NCBI RefSeq assembly: GCF_032463525.1 | Contig: NZ_CP135971.1 | Location: 4,216,001 to 4,280,000 of the forward strand | DNA from: Pseudomonas sp. DTU_2021_1001937_2_SI_NGA_ILE_001 | GTDB taxonomy: Bacteria; Pseudomonadota; Gammaproteobacteria; Pseudomonadales; Pseudomonadaceae | DNA: 64,000 bases | Direction of reading: 5' to 3' | Shown: positions 22,301-29,963 of the stretch, one piece after another | How the letters are laid out: each line of letters starts with the position of its first letter | How positions within the stretch are numbered: position 1 is the stretch's first letter | Notes under the pieces: generated by a model | What the model was told of the DNA's origin: nothing | Seen by the model: the letters and a program-made list of their open reading frames with translations, nothing else | Database searches by the model: none | Program-made: the position numbers and the translations under genes

Positions 22301-22350
22301 GTTGCACCTGTTTGGCGTTGTTGTCTAGGATGCCTGCCCAGCGGTGCAAC
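22301..22350 (+). promoter_or_regulatory. putP promoter with overlapping PutA operators
   Basis: TTGCAC (22302-22307) and TAGGAT (22326-22331) with an 18-base spacer form a plausible sigma-70 promoter for putP. GTTGCA at 22301-22306 overlaps the -35 hexamer, and TGCAAC at 22345-22350 lies just after the expected start point. Binding of PutA at either would block transcription. The remaining sequence of the 420-base divergent gap (22043-22462) shows no gene. Confidence 0.6.
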
Positions 22351-22462
22351 CGACAGCCCCTTTCGGGGGCCGAGGCCAGCGAGGTGTCCGGGGACGGGCT
22401 GTTTTGGTGAGTCCTTGGCGGCTTCCCCGGGCGCTGAATAACAACAACACCAAGGCAGACAT

Positions 22463-23953
22463 ATGAGTTTCTTCAATCCCACCCTGATCACCTTCGTGGT
22501 CTACATCGCGGCCATGGTCCTGATCGGTTTCATGGCCTATCGCTCGACCAACAATTTCTCTGACTACATCCTCGGCGGGCGCAGCCTCGGCAGCCTGGTC
22601 ACGGCGCTGTCGGCAGGTGCCTCGGACATGAGCGGCTGGCTGCTGATGGGCCTGCCAGGGGCGATTTTTGTTTCCGGCCTGTCGGAAAGCTGGATCGCCA
22701 TCGGCCTGATCGCTGGTGCCTATCTGAACTGGCTGTTCGTCGCCGGGCGCCTGCGCGTGCACACCGAGTACAACGGTGACGCCCTGACCCTGCCGGACTA
22801 CTTCTCCAGCCGTTTCGAAGATCGCAGTGGGGTACTGCGTATCATCTCGGCAGTGGTGATTCTGGTGTTCTTCACCATTTATTGCGCCTCGGGCATCGTC
22901 GCCGGTGCGCGCCTGTTCGAAAGCACCTTCGGCATGTCCTATGAAACGGCGCTGTGGGCCGGCGCTGCGGCGACCATCGCCTACACCTTCGTCGGTGGCT
23001 TCCTGGCAGTGAGCTGGACGGACACCGTGCAGGCCTCGCTGATGATCTTCGCGCTGATCCTCACACCGATCTTCGTGTTGCTGGCCACTGGCGGCGTCGA
23101 CCCGACGTTCCTGGCCATCGAGGCGCAGGTACCGGGCAGCTTCGATATGTTCAAGGGCACCACCTTCATCGGTGTGATCTCCCTGCTGGCCTGGGGCCTG
23201 GGCTATTTCGGCCAGCCGCATATCCTGGCGCGCTTCATGGCCGCCGATTCGGCCAAGTCGATCGCCAACGCCCGACGCATCTCCATGACCTGGATGATCC
23301 TGTGCCTGGGCGGCGCGGTGGCCGTGGGCTTCTTCGGTATCGCCTATTTCTCGGCCAACCCTGATGTCGCCGGCCCGGTGACGGAAAACCCGGAGCGGGT
23401 GTTCATTGAGCTGTCCAAGCTGCTGTTCAACCCTTGGGTGGCGGGCGTGCTGCTGTCGGCGATTCTCGCGGCAGTGATGAGTACCCTGAGCTGCCAGCTG
23501 CTGGTGTGCTCCAGCGCGCTGACCGAAGACTTCTACAAGGCCTACCTGCGCAAGGGCGCCACGCAGAAGGAGCTGGTCTGGGTCGGTCGGGCCATGGTGC
23601 TGCTGGTGGCGGTGGTGGCCATTTTCCTGGCTGCTAACCCGAACAACCGTGTGCTCGGTCTGGTCAGCTACGCCTGGGCCGGCTTCGGTGCGGCCTTTGG
23701 CCCGGTGGTGTTGATCTCGCTGCTGTGGAAGGGCATGACCCGCAATGGTGCGTTGGCCGGCGTGGTGGTCGGTGCGGTTACCGTCGTGCTGTGGAAGCAG
23801 TTCACCAGCTTCGGCCTGTACGAGATCGTGCCGGGCTTTATCTTCGCCAGTATCGCCATCGTGGTGTTCAGCCTGCTGGGCCAGAAGCCCTCGGCGGCGA
23901 TGCAAGCGCGTTTCGACACTGCCGACAAGGCTTACAAAGACGCGGTGCGCTGA
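22463..23953 (+). CDS. putP: Sodium/proline symporter PutP
   Basis: 496 residues from ATG 22463 with AAGGCAG upstream. A member of the SSS (LeuT-fold) symporters with 13 helices. Recognisable motifs are ALSAGASDMSGWLLMGLPGA in TM2, which bears Na+ and substrate residues, and the long sodium-symporter signature region GYFGQPHILARFMAADS with SAILAAVMSTLSCQLLV. It imports proline for PutA, from which it is divergently transcribed through a shared operator region. A strong hairpin terminator follows directly. Confidence 0.97.
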   Translation: MSFFNPTLITFVVYIAAMVLIGFMAYRSTNNFSDYILGGRSLGSLVTALSAGASDMSGWLLMGLPGAIFVSGLSESWIAIGLIAGAYLNWLFVAGRLRVHTEYNGDALTLPDYFSSRFEDRSGVLRIISAVVILVFFTIYCASGIVAGARLFESTFGMSYETALWAGAAATIAYTFVGGFLAVSWTDTVQASLMIFALILTPIFVLLATGGVDPTFLAIEAQVPGSFDMFKGTTFIGVISLLAWGLGYFGQPHILARFMAADSAKSIANARRISMTWMILCLGGAVAVGFFGIAYFSANPDVAGPVTENPERVFIELSKLLFNPWVAGVLLSAILAAVMSTLSCQLLVCSSALTEDFYKAYLRKGATQKELVWVGRAMVLLVAVVAIFLAANPNNRVLGLVSYAWAGFGAAFGPVVLISLLWKGMTRNGALAGVVVGAVTVVLWKQFTSFGLYEIVPGFIFASIAIVVFSLLGQKPSAAMQARFDTADKAYKDAVR

Positions 23954-23972
23954 GTACCTGGCTGACCTGAAG

Positions 23973-24006
23973 CGGCCCGCATGCCTGCCTGGCATGCGGG
24001 CCGTTT
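23973..24006. terminator. Bidirectional terminator between putP and the alginate lyase gene
   Basis: A perfect 13-bp stem CGGCCCGCATGCC / GGCATGCGGGCCG with loop TGCCT, followed by TTTT on the + strand. It lies between two convergent genes and touches the alginate lyase stop, so it probably ends putP transcription and may also slow transcripts from the other side. Confidence 0.85.
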
Positions 24007-24675
24007 TCATTTGTTGTGGTCGATATCCAGGCGATAGAAGGTCGCCTTGCCGCCTTCGCTGGTGTAGCCGGTATTGTCCTGGGTGTAGACGCCCGCCTTG
24101 AAGTACAGGGGCTTGTCGCGCCAACTGGCACCCACCGAAGTCCGCCAGTTGCTGTCCTTGACGCTGACGCTCAATTCGCCGCCGGGGCTGAGGTGGATGA
24201 TGTACCTGAAGCGTTCTTCGAGCGCCACGCCTTCCAGGAGGGTGATGATCCGCGCTTCCTTGTCTTCGAAGCGCTGGCGCACCTTGGCGACGATGTTGCC
24301 GGTCTTGGTGGCGTCCTTGTACTGGTATTCGACCTTGAGCATGGGGCGGTCGCTGTCTTTGGTATGGATCTGGCCAATGACGATCCTGCCACTGGAGGGG
24401 ACCTGGTTGACCGCCAGGGTGGCGTAGAGGAAGTTGTCCGCTTCGGGGAACAGCCAGTTGTGAGGCGTGCCGTCGGACCAGGTTTCGCGCAGTTCGCTAC
24501 GCGGGAATTTGGCATTGTCGGTCTTGGTGCCGGTCACGGGGGCCCAGAAAAAGATCCGGTCGCTGTGTGACTCGAAGTACTTGCCGTCGTAGCCCTGTTT
24601 CAGTTGCTGGGTTTCGATGGTTTTGGGGGGTGAGCCCACAGGAATGCTGAGATTCCATGAACCGAGGTCGATCAT
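24007..24675 (-). CDS. Polysaccharide lyase family 7 alginate lyase
   Basis: 222 residues from ATG 24675. The three PL7 signature blocks are present: RSELRE (residues 59-64), QIH (102-104) and YFKAGVYTQ (191-199). The conserved Arg, Gln/His and Tyr cleave alginate by beta-elimination. The protein is a bare catalytic jelly-roll: the N-terminus MIDLGSWNLSIPVG begins directly with the lyase fold, with no signal peptide and no in-frame upstream start. It may act in the cytoplasm or leave by another route. It is a single-gene unit and shares the terminator with putP. Unlike AlgL (family PL5), it is not part of the alginate biosynthesis operon. Confidence 0.9.
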   Translation of the reverse strand: MIDLGSWNLSIPVGSPPKTIETQQLKQGYDGKYFESHSDRIFFWAPVTGTKTDNAKFPRSELRETWSDGTPHNWLFPEADNFLYATLAVNQVPSSGRIVIGQIHTKDSDRPMLKVEYQYKDATKTGNIVAKVRQRFEDKEARIITLLEGVALEERFRYIIHLSPGGELSVSVKDSNWRTSVGASWRDKPLYFKAGVYTQDNTGYTSEGGKATFYRLDIDHNK

Positions 24676-24987
24676 CCGCTTTGTTCCGCAAGTGACTGAT
24701 ATCTCCGGTGCAGAATCGATTCCGGAGAGATGAAGCGGAGTTATATACGAATAATAAGCAAACTTGTTAGCGCCGAATTAAGCAAAGTTTGGAATCAAAA
24801 TGATTTCAATTTGTCCTAAGCGCCGGAGATTGAAGGGCTGAACGAACGCTACCGTTAGTCGGCAAAATCTCGGTTTCGTGATGGCAATCAGCTTCCCGCC
24901 TTACGCTTTCGAATACGCAGGGCTACAGTGGTGTCACTGTGATGACACGGTGTTGGCGTCAGGCAGTCGCTTAACAAGAGAAGCAGC
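24676..24987. other. AT-richer divergent gap without a gene
   Basis: 312 bases between the divergent alginate lyase and GGDEF/EAL genes. It is clearly richer in A and T than its surroundings (around 24735-24810), with TATATACGAATAATAAGC and runs of A and T that could hold promoters in both directions. I see no open frame with a ribosome-binding site and no repeat. Confidence 0.5.
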
Positions 24988-27135
24988 ATGGAATGCGCGA
25001 ATACCAATGCTAATGACGGCAATGCGGTATTACTGGTCGTCGATGATTACCCTGAAAACCTCGTGACGATGCAGGCGGTCCTGCAGCGCGCCGATTGGTG
25101 CATCGTGACCGCCAGCTCGGGTTTCGAGGCGCTCAACGTGCTGCTGGAGCGCGAAGTCGACCTGGTGTTGCTGGACGTACAGATGCCCGGCATGGATGGC
25201 TTCGAAGTCGCTCGCCTGATGCGGGGCAGCCAGCGCACGCGCCTGACGCCCATCATCTTTCTGACCGCCAACGAGCAGAGCCAGGAAGCGGTGCATCGCG
25301 GCTATGCCAACGGCGCCACCGATTACCTGTTCAAGCCCTTCGACCCCCACGTGCTCAGGCCCAAGGTGCAGGCCCTGCTGGAGCAGCAGCGTAATCGCCG
25401 CGCCCTGCAGAAACTGACCCAGGAGCTGGACGCCGCGCGCGCGTTCAACGCCTCGGTGCTGTCCAACGTCGCCGAAGGCATCCTGGTGGTCGACGAGCAG
25501 GGCAGCATCCGCTTCGCCAATCCGGCCATCTGCCGTTTGCTCGACCTGGCCGAGAACGCCCTGGATGGCTCTGCGCTGCTCGATCATTTCAGCTACCCCA
25601 AGGCCGGGCACTGGCTGGAGTCAGGCTTTCATACCCATTACCGACGCGGCGAAACCTGGCGTGTGCATGACGCGACCCTGCTGACCCGCACCGGCGGTCA
25701 GCTGCCGGTGGCGTTTTCCTGTGCTCCCCTGCCGACCGAGCAGAAAGGCATGGTGCTGAGCATTCTCGACATGTCCGTCGAGCGCGATCTCTACCGCCAG
25801 CTGGAACAACAGGCGGTCACCGATGCACTGACCGGCCTGCTCAATCGTCGTGGTTTGTTCAAGGCCGTGGACAGCATGCTGCCGCGCAACGAGCGGGCCG
25901 GCAAATGCCTGGCGGTGATGTATCTGGACCTGGACGGCTTCAAGCGCATCAACGATTCGCTGGGGCACGAATCCGGTGACCAGGTGCTGCTCTGGGTGGC
26001 CGGGCAATTGCGTGAATGCATGCGCCCCTACGATGTGCTGGCGCGCATCGGCGGTGACGAGTTCGTGGTGGTCATCGAAGGCCTGGAGCACGCCGAGCAG
26101 GCGGCCAAGGTGGCCGAGAAACTCATCGAGCGCGTCTCGGTGCGCCGCCATGTGGACGGTGTGGACGTGACCCTGGGGGTGAGCATCGGCATTTCCACCC
26201 ACCCGGCCTGCGGTGCCCAGCTCGACGACCTGCTGCGGGTGGCCGACACCGCCATGTATGAAGCCAAGCGTGCCGGGCGTCAGCAGTATCGCTTCTATGA
26301 CCAGAGCATGAATGGCCGTGCACGCTCACGGTTGATGCTGGAGGAGGGCATACGCAGCGCCATCGAAGACCAGCAGTTCTCGGTCATCTACCAGCCCCAG
26401 GTGTATGCCGTCGATGGCCGCCTGCGCGGTTTCGAGGCGATCCTGCATTGGCAGCATCCGCTGGTGGGCGATGTGCCGCGTGACCTGTTCATGCCGCTGC
26501 TGGAGGAAACCCGGCTGATCAATCGCCTTGGCGACTGGATGTTCGACCAGAGCACCGAACAGCGGCACCGCTGGAACGGCGTCTTCGACGCCGACCTGGT
26601 CATGAGCGTGGGAATCAGTGCCTCGCAGTTCTGCCTGCCCAGCCTGGCGACCGAACTGCAAGCCGCGATGCAGCGCCACGGTATCGCGCCGGGCCAGCTG
26701 GAAGTGGAAATCAGCGAAACGGCACTGGTGCACAACCTCAACCACAGTCGCCGACAACTGCAGCAGTTGCATGACATCGGGGTGCGGGTATCGCTGGACG
26801 ATTTTGGTGCCGGTGATTGCTCGCTGGCGCACCTGCGCAATCTGGAACTGGATTCCCTCAAGTTCGATCGGCACTTCATCGAAACCCTGCTCGATTGCCC
26901 GCGGGACATGGCCATGGCAAGCAGTGTCATCGAGCTGGCGCATCGCCTGAACATTCTGGTGGTTGCCGATGGCGTGACGCGCGTCGAGCAGCTGCGCTGG
27001 TTGGTCGAGCAGGGTTGCCACCTGCTGCAAGGCGCCTTGCTGGCCGCGCCGCTGAGTGCCGCGCAGGCCCAAGACCAGCCGCGGCGCATGGACCTGCACG
27101 CCTGGAACCTGAGCGAACCCTCCCGGCCGCGCTGA
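24988..27135 (+). CDS. Response regulator with PAS, GGDEF and degenerate EAL domains
   Basis: 715 residues from ATG 24988. Order: receiver domain (Asp63 in LLDVQMPGMDG, conserved Lys in FKPFD), PAS-like region about 150-265, GGDEF about 270-435, EAL about 450-700. The diguanylate cyclase motif GGDEF (355-359) is intact and preceded by an RPYD inhibitory site. The EAL domain looks inactive: EAI instead of EAL (483-485), VGISASQF with Gly542 where Asn is usual, and VADGVTR with Asp661 replacing the Glu of AEG-VET. It is therefore likely a c-di-GMP synthase controlled by phosphorylation, with an EAL fold kept for binding. No sensor kinase is adjacent. Confidence 0.88.
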   Translation: MECANTNANDGNAVLLVVDDYPENLVTMQAVLQRADWCIVTASSGFEALNVLLEREVDLVLLDVQMPGMDGFEVARLMRGSQRTRLTPIIFLTANEQSQEAVHRGYANGATDYLFKPFDPHVLRPKVQALLEQQRNRRALQKLTQELDAARAFNASVLSNVAEGILVVDEQGSIRFANPAICRLLDLAENALDGSALLDHFSYPKAGHWLESGFHTHYRRGETWRVHDATLLTRTGGQLPVAFSCAPLPTEQKGMVLSILDMSVERDLYRQLEQQAVTDALTGLLNRRGLFKAVDSMLPRNERAGKCLAVMYLDLDGFKRINDSLGHESGDQVLLWVAGQLRECMRPYDVLARIGGDEFVVVIEGLEHAEQAAKVAEKLIERVSVRRHVDGVDVTLGVSIGISTHPACGAQLDDLLRVADTAMYEAKRAGRQQYRFYDQSMNGRARSRLMLEEGIRSAIEDQQFSVIYQPQVYAVDGRLRGFEAILHWQHPLVGDVPRDLFMPLLEETRLINRLGDWMFDQSTEQRHRWNGVFDADLVMSVGISASQFCLPSLATELQAAMQRHGIAPGQLEVEISETALVHNLNHSRRQLQQLHDIGVRVSLDDFGAGDCSLAHLRNLELDSLKFDRHFIETLLDCPRDMAMASSVIELAHRLNILVVADGVTRVEQLRWLVEQGCHLLQGALLAAPLSAAQAQDQPRRMDLHAWNLSEPSRPR

Positions 27136-27183
27136 CGCCGATGGTGTAGACTGCCGGGCTCATTCCGACTCGCGACGGCCCCG

Positions 27184-27696
27184 ATGAGCGCTTCCAGTCC
27201 AGCACCGTTGAAATACCTGCAGGCCTATCCGGCGGCCTTGCAGGAGCAGGTTCGCCAGCTGATCGCCCAGCAGCGCCTGGGCGATTACCTGCAGCAGCGT
27301 TACCCCGCTCGGCATGCGGTACAGAGCGACAAGGCCCTGTACGCCTATGCGCTGGAGCTGAAGAACCAGTACCTGCGCAACGCCCCGGCCATCGACAAGG
27401 TGCTGTTCGACAATCGCCTCGACCTGACCCATCGTGCGCTCGGCCTGCACACGACGGTGTCGCGGGTGCAGGGGGCCAGGCTCAAGGCCAGCAAGGAGAT
27501 CCGCGTGGCCTCGCTGTTCAAGGAAGCGGCCCCGGAGTTCCTCAACATGATCGTTGTCCACGAGCTGGCGCACTTCAAGGAAACCGAGCACAACAAGGCG
27601 TTCTACAAGCTCTGTGAGCACATGTTGCCCGGTTATCACCAACTGGAATTCGACCTGCGTGTCTACCTGACCTGGCGCGACCTGCAGGCGGCCTGA
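27184..27696 (+). CDS. YgjP-like zinc metallopeptidase domain protein
   Basis: 170 residues from ATG 27184. The HELAH motif (His126-Glu127-Leu-Ala-His130) with a third His at 136 (TEHNKAFY) is the zinc site of the YgjP/WLM-type peptidase family (former DUF45). The N-terminus is helical and charged, with no signal peptide, so it is cytoplasmic. Substrates of this family are not established. A small winged-helix protein starts 14 bases downstream, which suggests one transcript. Confidence 0.82.
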   Translation: MSASSPAPLKYLQAYPAALQEQVRQLIAQQRLGDYLQQRYPARHAVQSDKALYAYALELKNQYLRNAPAIDKVLFDNRLDLTHRALGLHTTVSRVQGARLKASKEIRVASLFKEAAPEFLNMIVVHELAHFKETEHNKAFYKLCEHMLPGYHQLEFDLRVYLTWRDLQAA

Positions 27697-27710
27697 AGCG
27701 AGACCCTTTC

Positions 27711-28010
27711 ATGGAAGTGAGCAAGACCAAGAGCAGTTTCTATCGCCGTCTCTACGTGGCCTGGCTGATCGACAGCGGGCAGGCCAGCAGCGTGCCGGCG
27801 CTGACCGAACTGACCGGCATGCCGCGGCGCACCGCCCAGGACACGATTGCCGCATTGGCCGACCTGGATATCGTCTGTGAGTTCGAGCAGCGCGACGGCG
27901 CGCGCAACCATGCCGGTGATTACCGCATTCGCGACTGGGGAGCGATCGACCCGCGCTGGATCGAGCGCAACCTGCCGACTATCAGACAGGTGCTGGGCTA
28001 CCCCCTTTAG
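27711..28010 (+). CDS. Small winged-helix DNA-binding protein
   Basis: 99 residues from ATG 27711. The sequence SVPALTELTGMPRRTAQDTIAALADLDIVCEFEQ reads as a winged helix: two helices, a recognition helix beginning at RRTAQ, then a beta wing with DYRIRDWG. No ligand-binding domain is attached. Its position directly after the YgjP-like gene suggests co-expression, possibly a regulator plus protease pair. The target is unknown. Confidence 0.75.
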   Translation: MEVSKTKSSFYRRLYVAWLIDSGQASSVPALTELTGMPRRTAQDTIAALADLDIVCEFEQRDGARNHAGDYRIRDWGAIDPRWIERNLPTIRQVLGYPL

Positions 28011-28032
28011 GAGAAATACTGGTCAGTTAGAC

Positions 28033-28400
28033 CGTTGGAGCTTGCTCGCGAATAGCAGGCTATCTGGAGCGGGTACACCCGTCGCTGCATCTGCGCCCTT
28101 GAGTCACCTTTCCGCCTTTACGGCGGGTTACTTTTGGTTTCGGCCAAAAGTAACCAAAAGCCATTGCTCCTGGCTTGGGTCTGCCCTGCGGGCAGACTTC
28201 CCTCCTTCCGGCGCCATTCCAGGGGGCCGGCGCAATGGGCCGTCCCTGGCCCAGTGCGCCTAAGCCGGCTTCCCTGCCGGCTTACCCCCTTCCATGACAC
28301 CTCCACTCGGCCTGCACCGAAGTCGCGTTTTGCGGCGTCTGTGAGAGCGGTGCTCGAAAAGCAAAAGCGACGCCAGATCGGATTGCTTTGGTCTAAAAGA
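28033..28400. repeat. Dispersed intergenic repeat region with strong hairpins
   Basis: The 439-base gap 28011-28449 holds no convincing gene. It starts with a decayed REP half (GAGCTTGCTCGCGAA). It then contains a perfect 12-bp stem GGTTACTTTTGG / CCAAAAGTAACC with loop TTTCGG (28126-28155), a further AAGCCGG / CCGGCTT stem near 28262-28283, and a REP-like stub near 28410. The block starting CCTTTCCGCC resembles an intergenic element that I recall in many Pseudomonas genomes. Copy number could not be checked. Confidence 0.55.
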
Positions 28401-28449
28401 TCAGTATTGCGGCTAAAGCCGCTCCCGGCGCGAGCGGGGTGTGCCGCGC

Positions 28450-28908
28450 TTACTCCAGGTCGCGGCGCATGCCGATGTGCGGGATGCCATCTTCCAGATA
28501 CACCTCGCCCACCGGGTTGAAGCCATAGCGGCTGTAGTAGCCCTGCAGATGGGCCTGGGCGGAAAGGTAGATGGGTTGATCCGGCCACTTGCGCTCGGCC
28601 TGTTCCAGGGCCTGCTCCATCAATTCATGGCCCAGGCCTTTCTTGCGGATCGCCGGGGCGGTGACCACGCGGCCGATGGTCACGTCGCCATTCTGCTGGA
28701 TCGGGTCCAGCAGGCGCAGGTAGGCGACCAGCTGGCCCTCCTGCATACCCAGCACATGACAGGTGTCTCCGATCAGGTCCAGGCCATCGACATCCTGATA
28801 GACGCACTGCTGTTCGACCACGAACACCTCGGCACGCAGGCGCAGAACCGCATACAGCTGTTCGAGGGTCAGGTCGGTATGGTGTTTGCAGATCCATTTG
28901 ATAGACAT
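28450..28908 (-). CDS. elaA: GNAT-family acetyltransferase, ElaA type
   Basis: 152 residues from ATG 28908; the frame is open further upstream without family similarity. The start IKWICKHHTDLTLEQLYAVLRLRAEVFVVEQ is typical of ElaA. The acetyl-CoA loop is RVVTAPAIRKKGLGHELM (R/Q-x-x-G-x-G/A type), followed by AQAHLQGYYSRYGFNPVGE. ElaA proteins are GNAT N-acyltransferases of unproven substrate. It is convergent with the winged-helix gene across a repeat region and divergent from the binding protein gene at 29118. Confidence 0.88.
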   Translation of the reverse strand: MSIKWICKHHTDLTLEQLYAVLRLRAEVFVVEQQCVYQDVDGLDLIGDTCHVLGMQEGQLVAYLRLLDPIQQNGDVTIGRVVTAPAIRKKGLGHELMEQALEQAERKWPDQPIYLSAQAHLQGYYSRYGFNPVGEVYLEDGIPHIGMRRDLE

Positions 28909-29117
28909 GTCGCTGACTCGGAGATAAACCTTCGCGGATTCTAAACCCATCGCGCTGCATTCCCAATCAATCCCTCCCTGCGCGGCTCGGCTGTTTAAAG
29001 TCGTTGTGGACATAGGCAGGTGGCTGGGTGGATTGGTAGCATCCGTGAACTCGGCAGACGTTCCTGCAGTCTGCCGGTGAGTGGTTTGGAAGCCACCGAC
29101 CAATTAGGGAATTGAGC

Positions 29118-29855
29118 ATGCCTCGATGGATTCGGGCCATAGGGATGGTAGGACTGCTGTTGGCAGGGCCGGGCGAAGCGGCAGAGCGCCTGCGCCTGGT
29201 GGGTGATTCCTGGGCGCCTTTCACCGACGCCGGTTTGCTCAATGGTGGCCTGGCCACCGATATCGTCAGTACGGCACTGGCCAGGGCCGGCTATGCCTCT
29301 TCCTACGAACAGGTGCCCTGGGCCAGGGCGCTGCGCGGCGTGGCCGAGGGGCGCTACGATGTGCTGGTGAACGCCTGGTACACCGAAGAGCGCACCCGAA
29401 TCGGCCAGTTTTCCGCCGAGTACCTGGTCAACCGCATCCTCTTCGTCAAGCGCCGGGACGCGCTGTTCAGCGAGTGGACCCCATCCATGCTGCACCGCCA
29501 CACCATTGGGGTGGTCAGGGGCTACGCCTATTCCCCGTCATTCGATGAGGACACCAGCCTGCACAAGGTTCCGGTCGTGGACTTCTCCATGGCGGTGCGC
29601 ATGCTGGCGGCGGGGCGCATCGACCTGACCCTGGAAGACGAATTCGTCGCCCGTCACCAGCTGGCCGTGGAAGATGCCTCGGTGCGTGACGCGCTGGAGT
29701 TCATGCCGATGCCCCTGGCCGAGAACAGCCTGCACATCCTCGTCAGCCTCAAGCACCCCGATCATGCACGGATCGTCCAACGTTTCGACGCGGCGATTGC
29801 GGCGATGAAGGCCGATGGCAGCTACCAGGCCTTGTTGCGCCGCCATGGTTTTTGA
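29118..29855 (+). CDS. Periplasmic solute-binding protein (SBP family 3-like)
   Basis: 245 residues from ATG 29118 with AGGGA seven bases upstream. A signal peptide (PRWIRAIGMVGLLLAGPGEAA) leads into an amino-acid-binding-protein fold: LRLVGDSWAPFTD, NGGLATDIVSTALARAGY, GRYDVLVNAWYTEERTRIGQFS, and ADGSYQALLRRHGF at the end. Such lone binding proteins without permease genes are common in Pseudomonas and may feed a distant ABC system or act as sensory partners. The ligand is unknown. Confidence 0.8.
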   Translation: MPRWIRAIGMVGLLLAGPGEAAERLRLVGDSWAPFTDAGLLNGGLATDIVSTALARAGYASSYEQVPWARALRGVAEGRYDVLVNAWYTEERTRIGQFSAEYLVNRILFVKRRDALFSEWTPSMLHRHTIGVVRGYAYSPSFDEDTSLHKVPVVDFSMAVRMLAAGRIDLTLEDEFVARHQLAVEDASVRDALEFMPMPLAENSLHILVSLKHPDHARIVQRFDAAIAAMKADGSYQALLRRHGF

Positions 29856-29963
29856 CGCAGTCCTGATGGCGGCTTTAGCCGCCGTATTGATCGGTTGGAC
29901 CGGGCAGGCGCGGCTGAAGCCGCCACCCCGCCAGCCATGCCGACCGGCATGGCCTTCAAGGGA

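Noticed and set aside
18044..22441. Open frame of 1465 codons opposite putA
   Set aside because: It runs through the putA-putP operator region and is antisense to an unmistakable PutA; a shadow.
28118..28588. Minus-strand frame across the intergenic repeat near 28.1-28.6 kb
   Set aside because: It spans hairpins and the elaA 3' end; such frames are often annotated as hypothetical proteins in Pseudomonas but show no protein-like features here.
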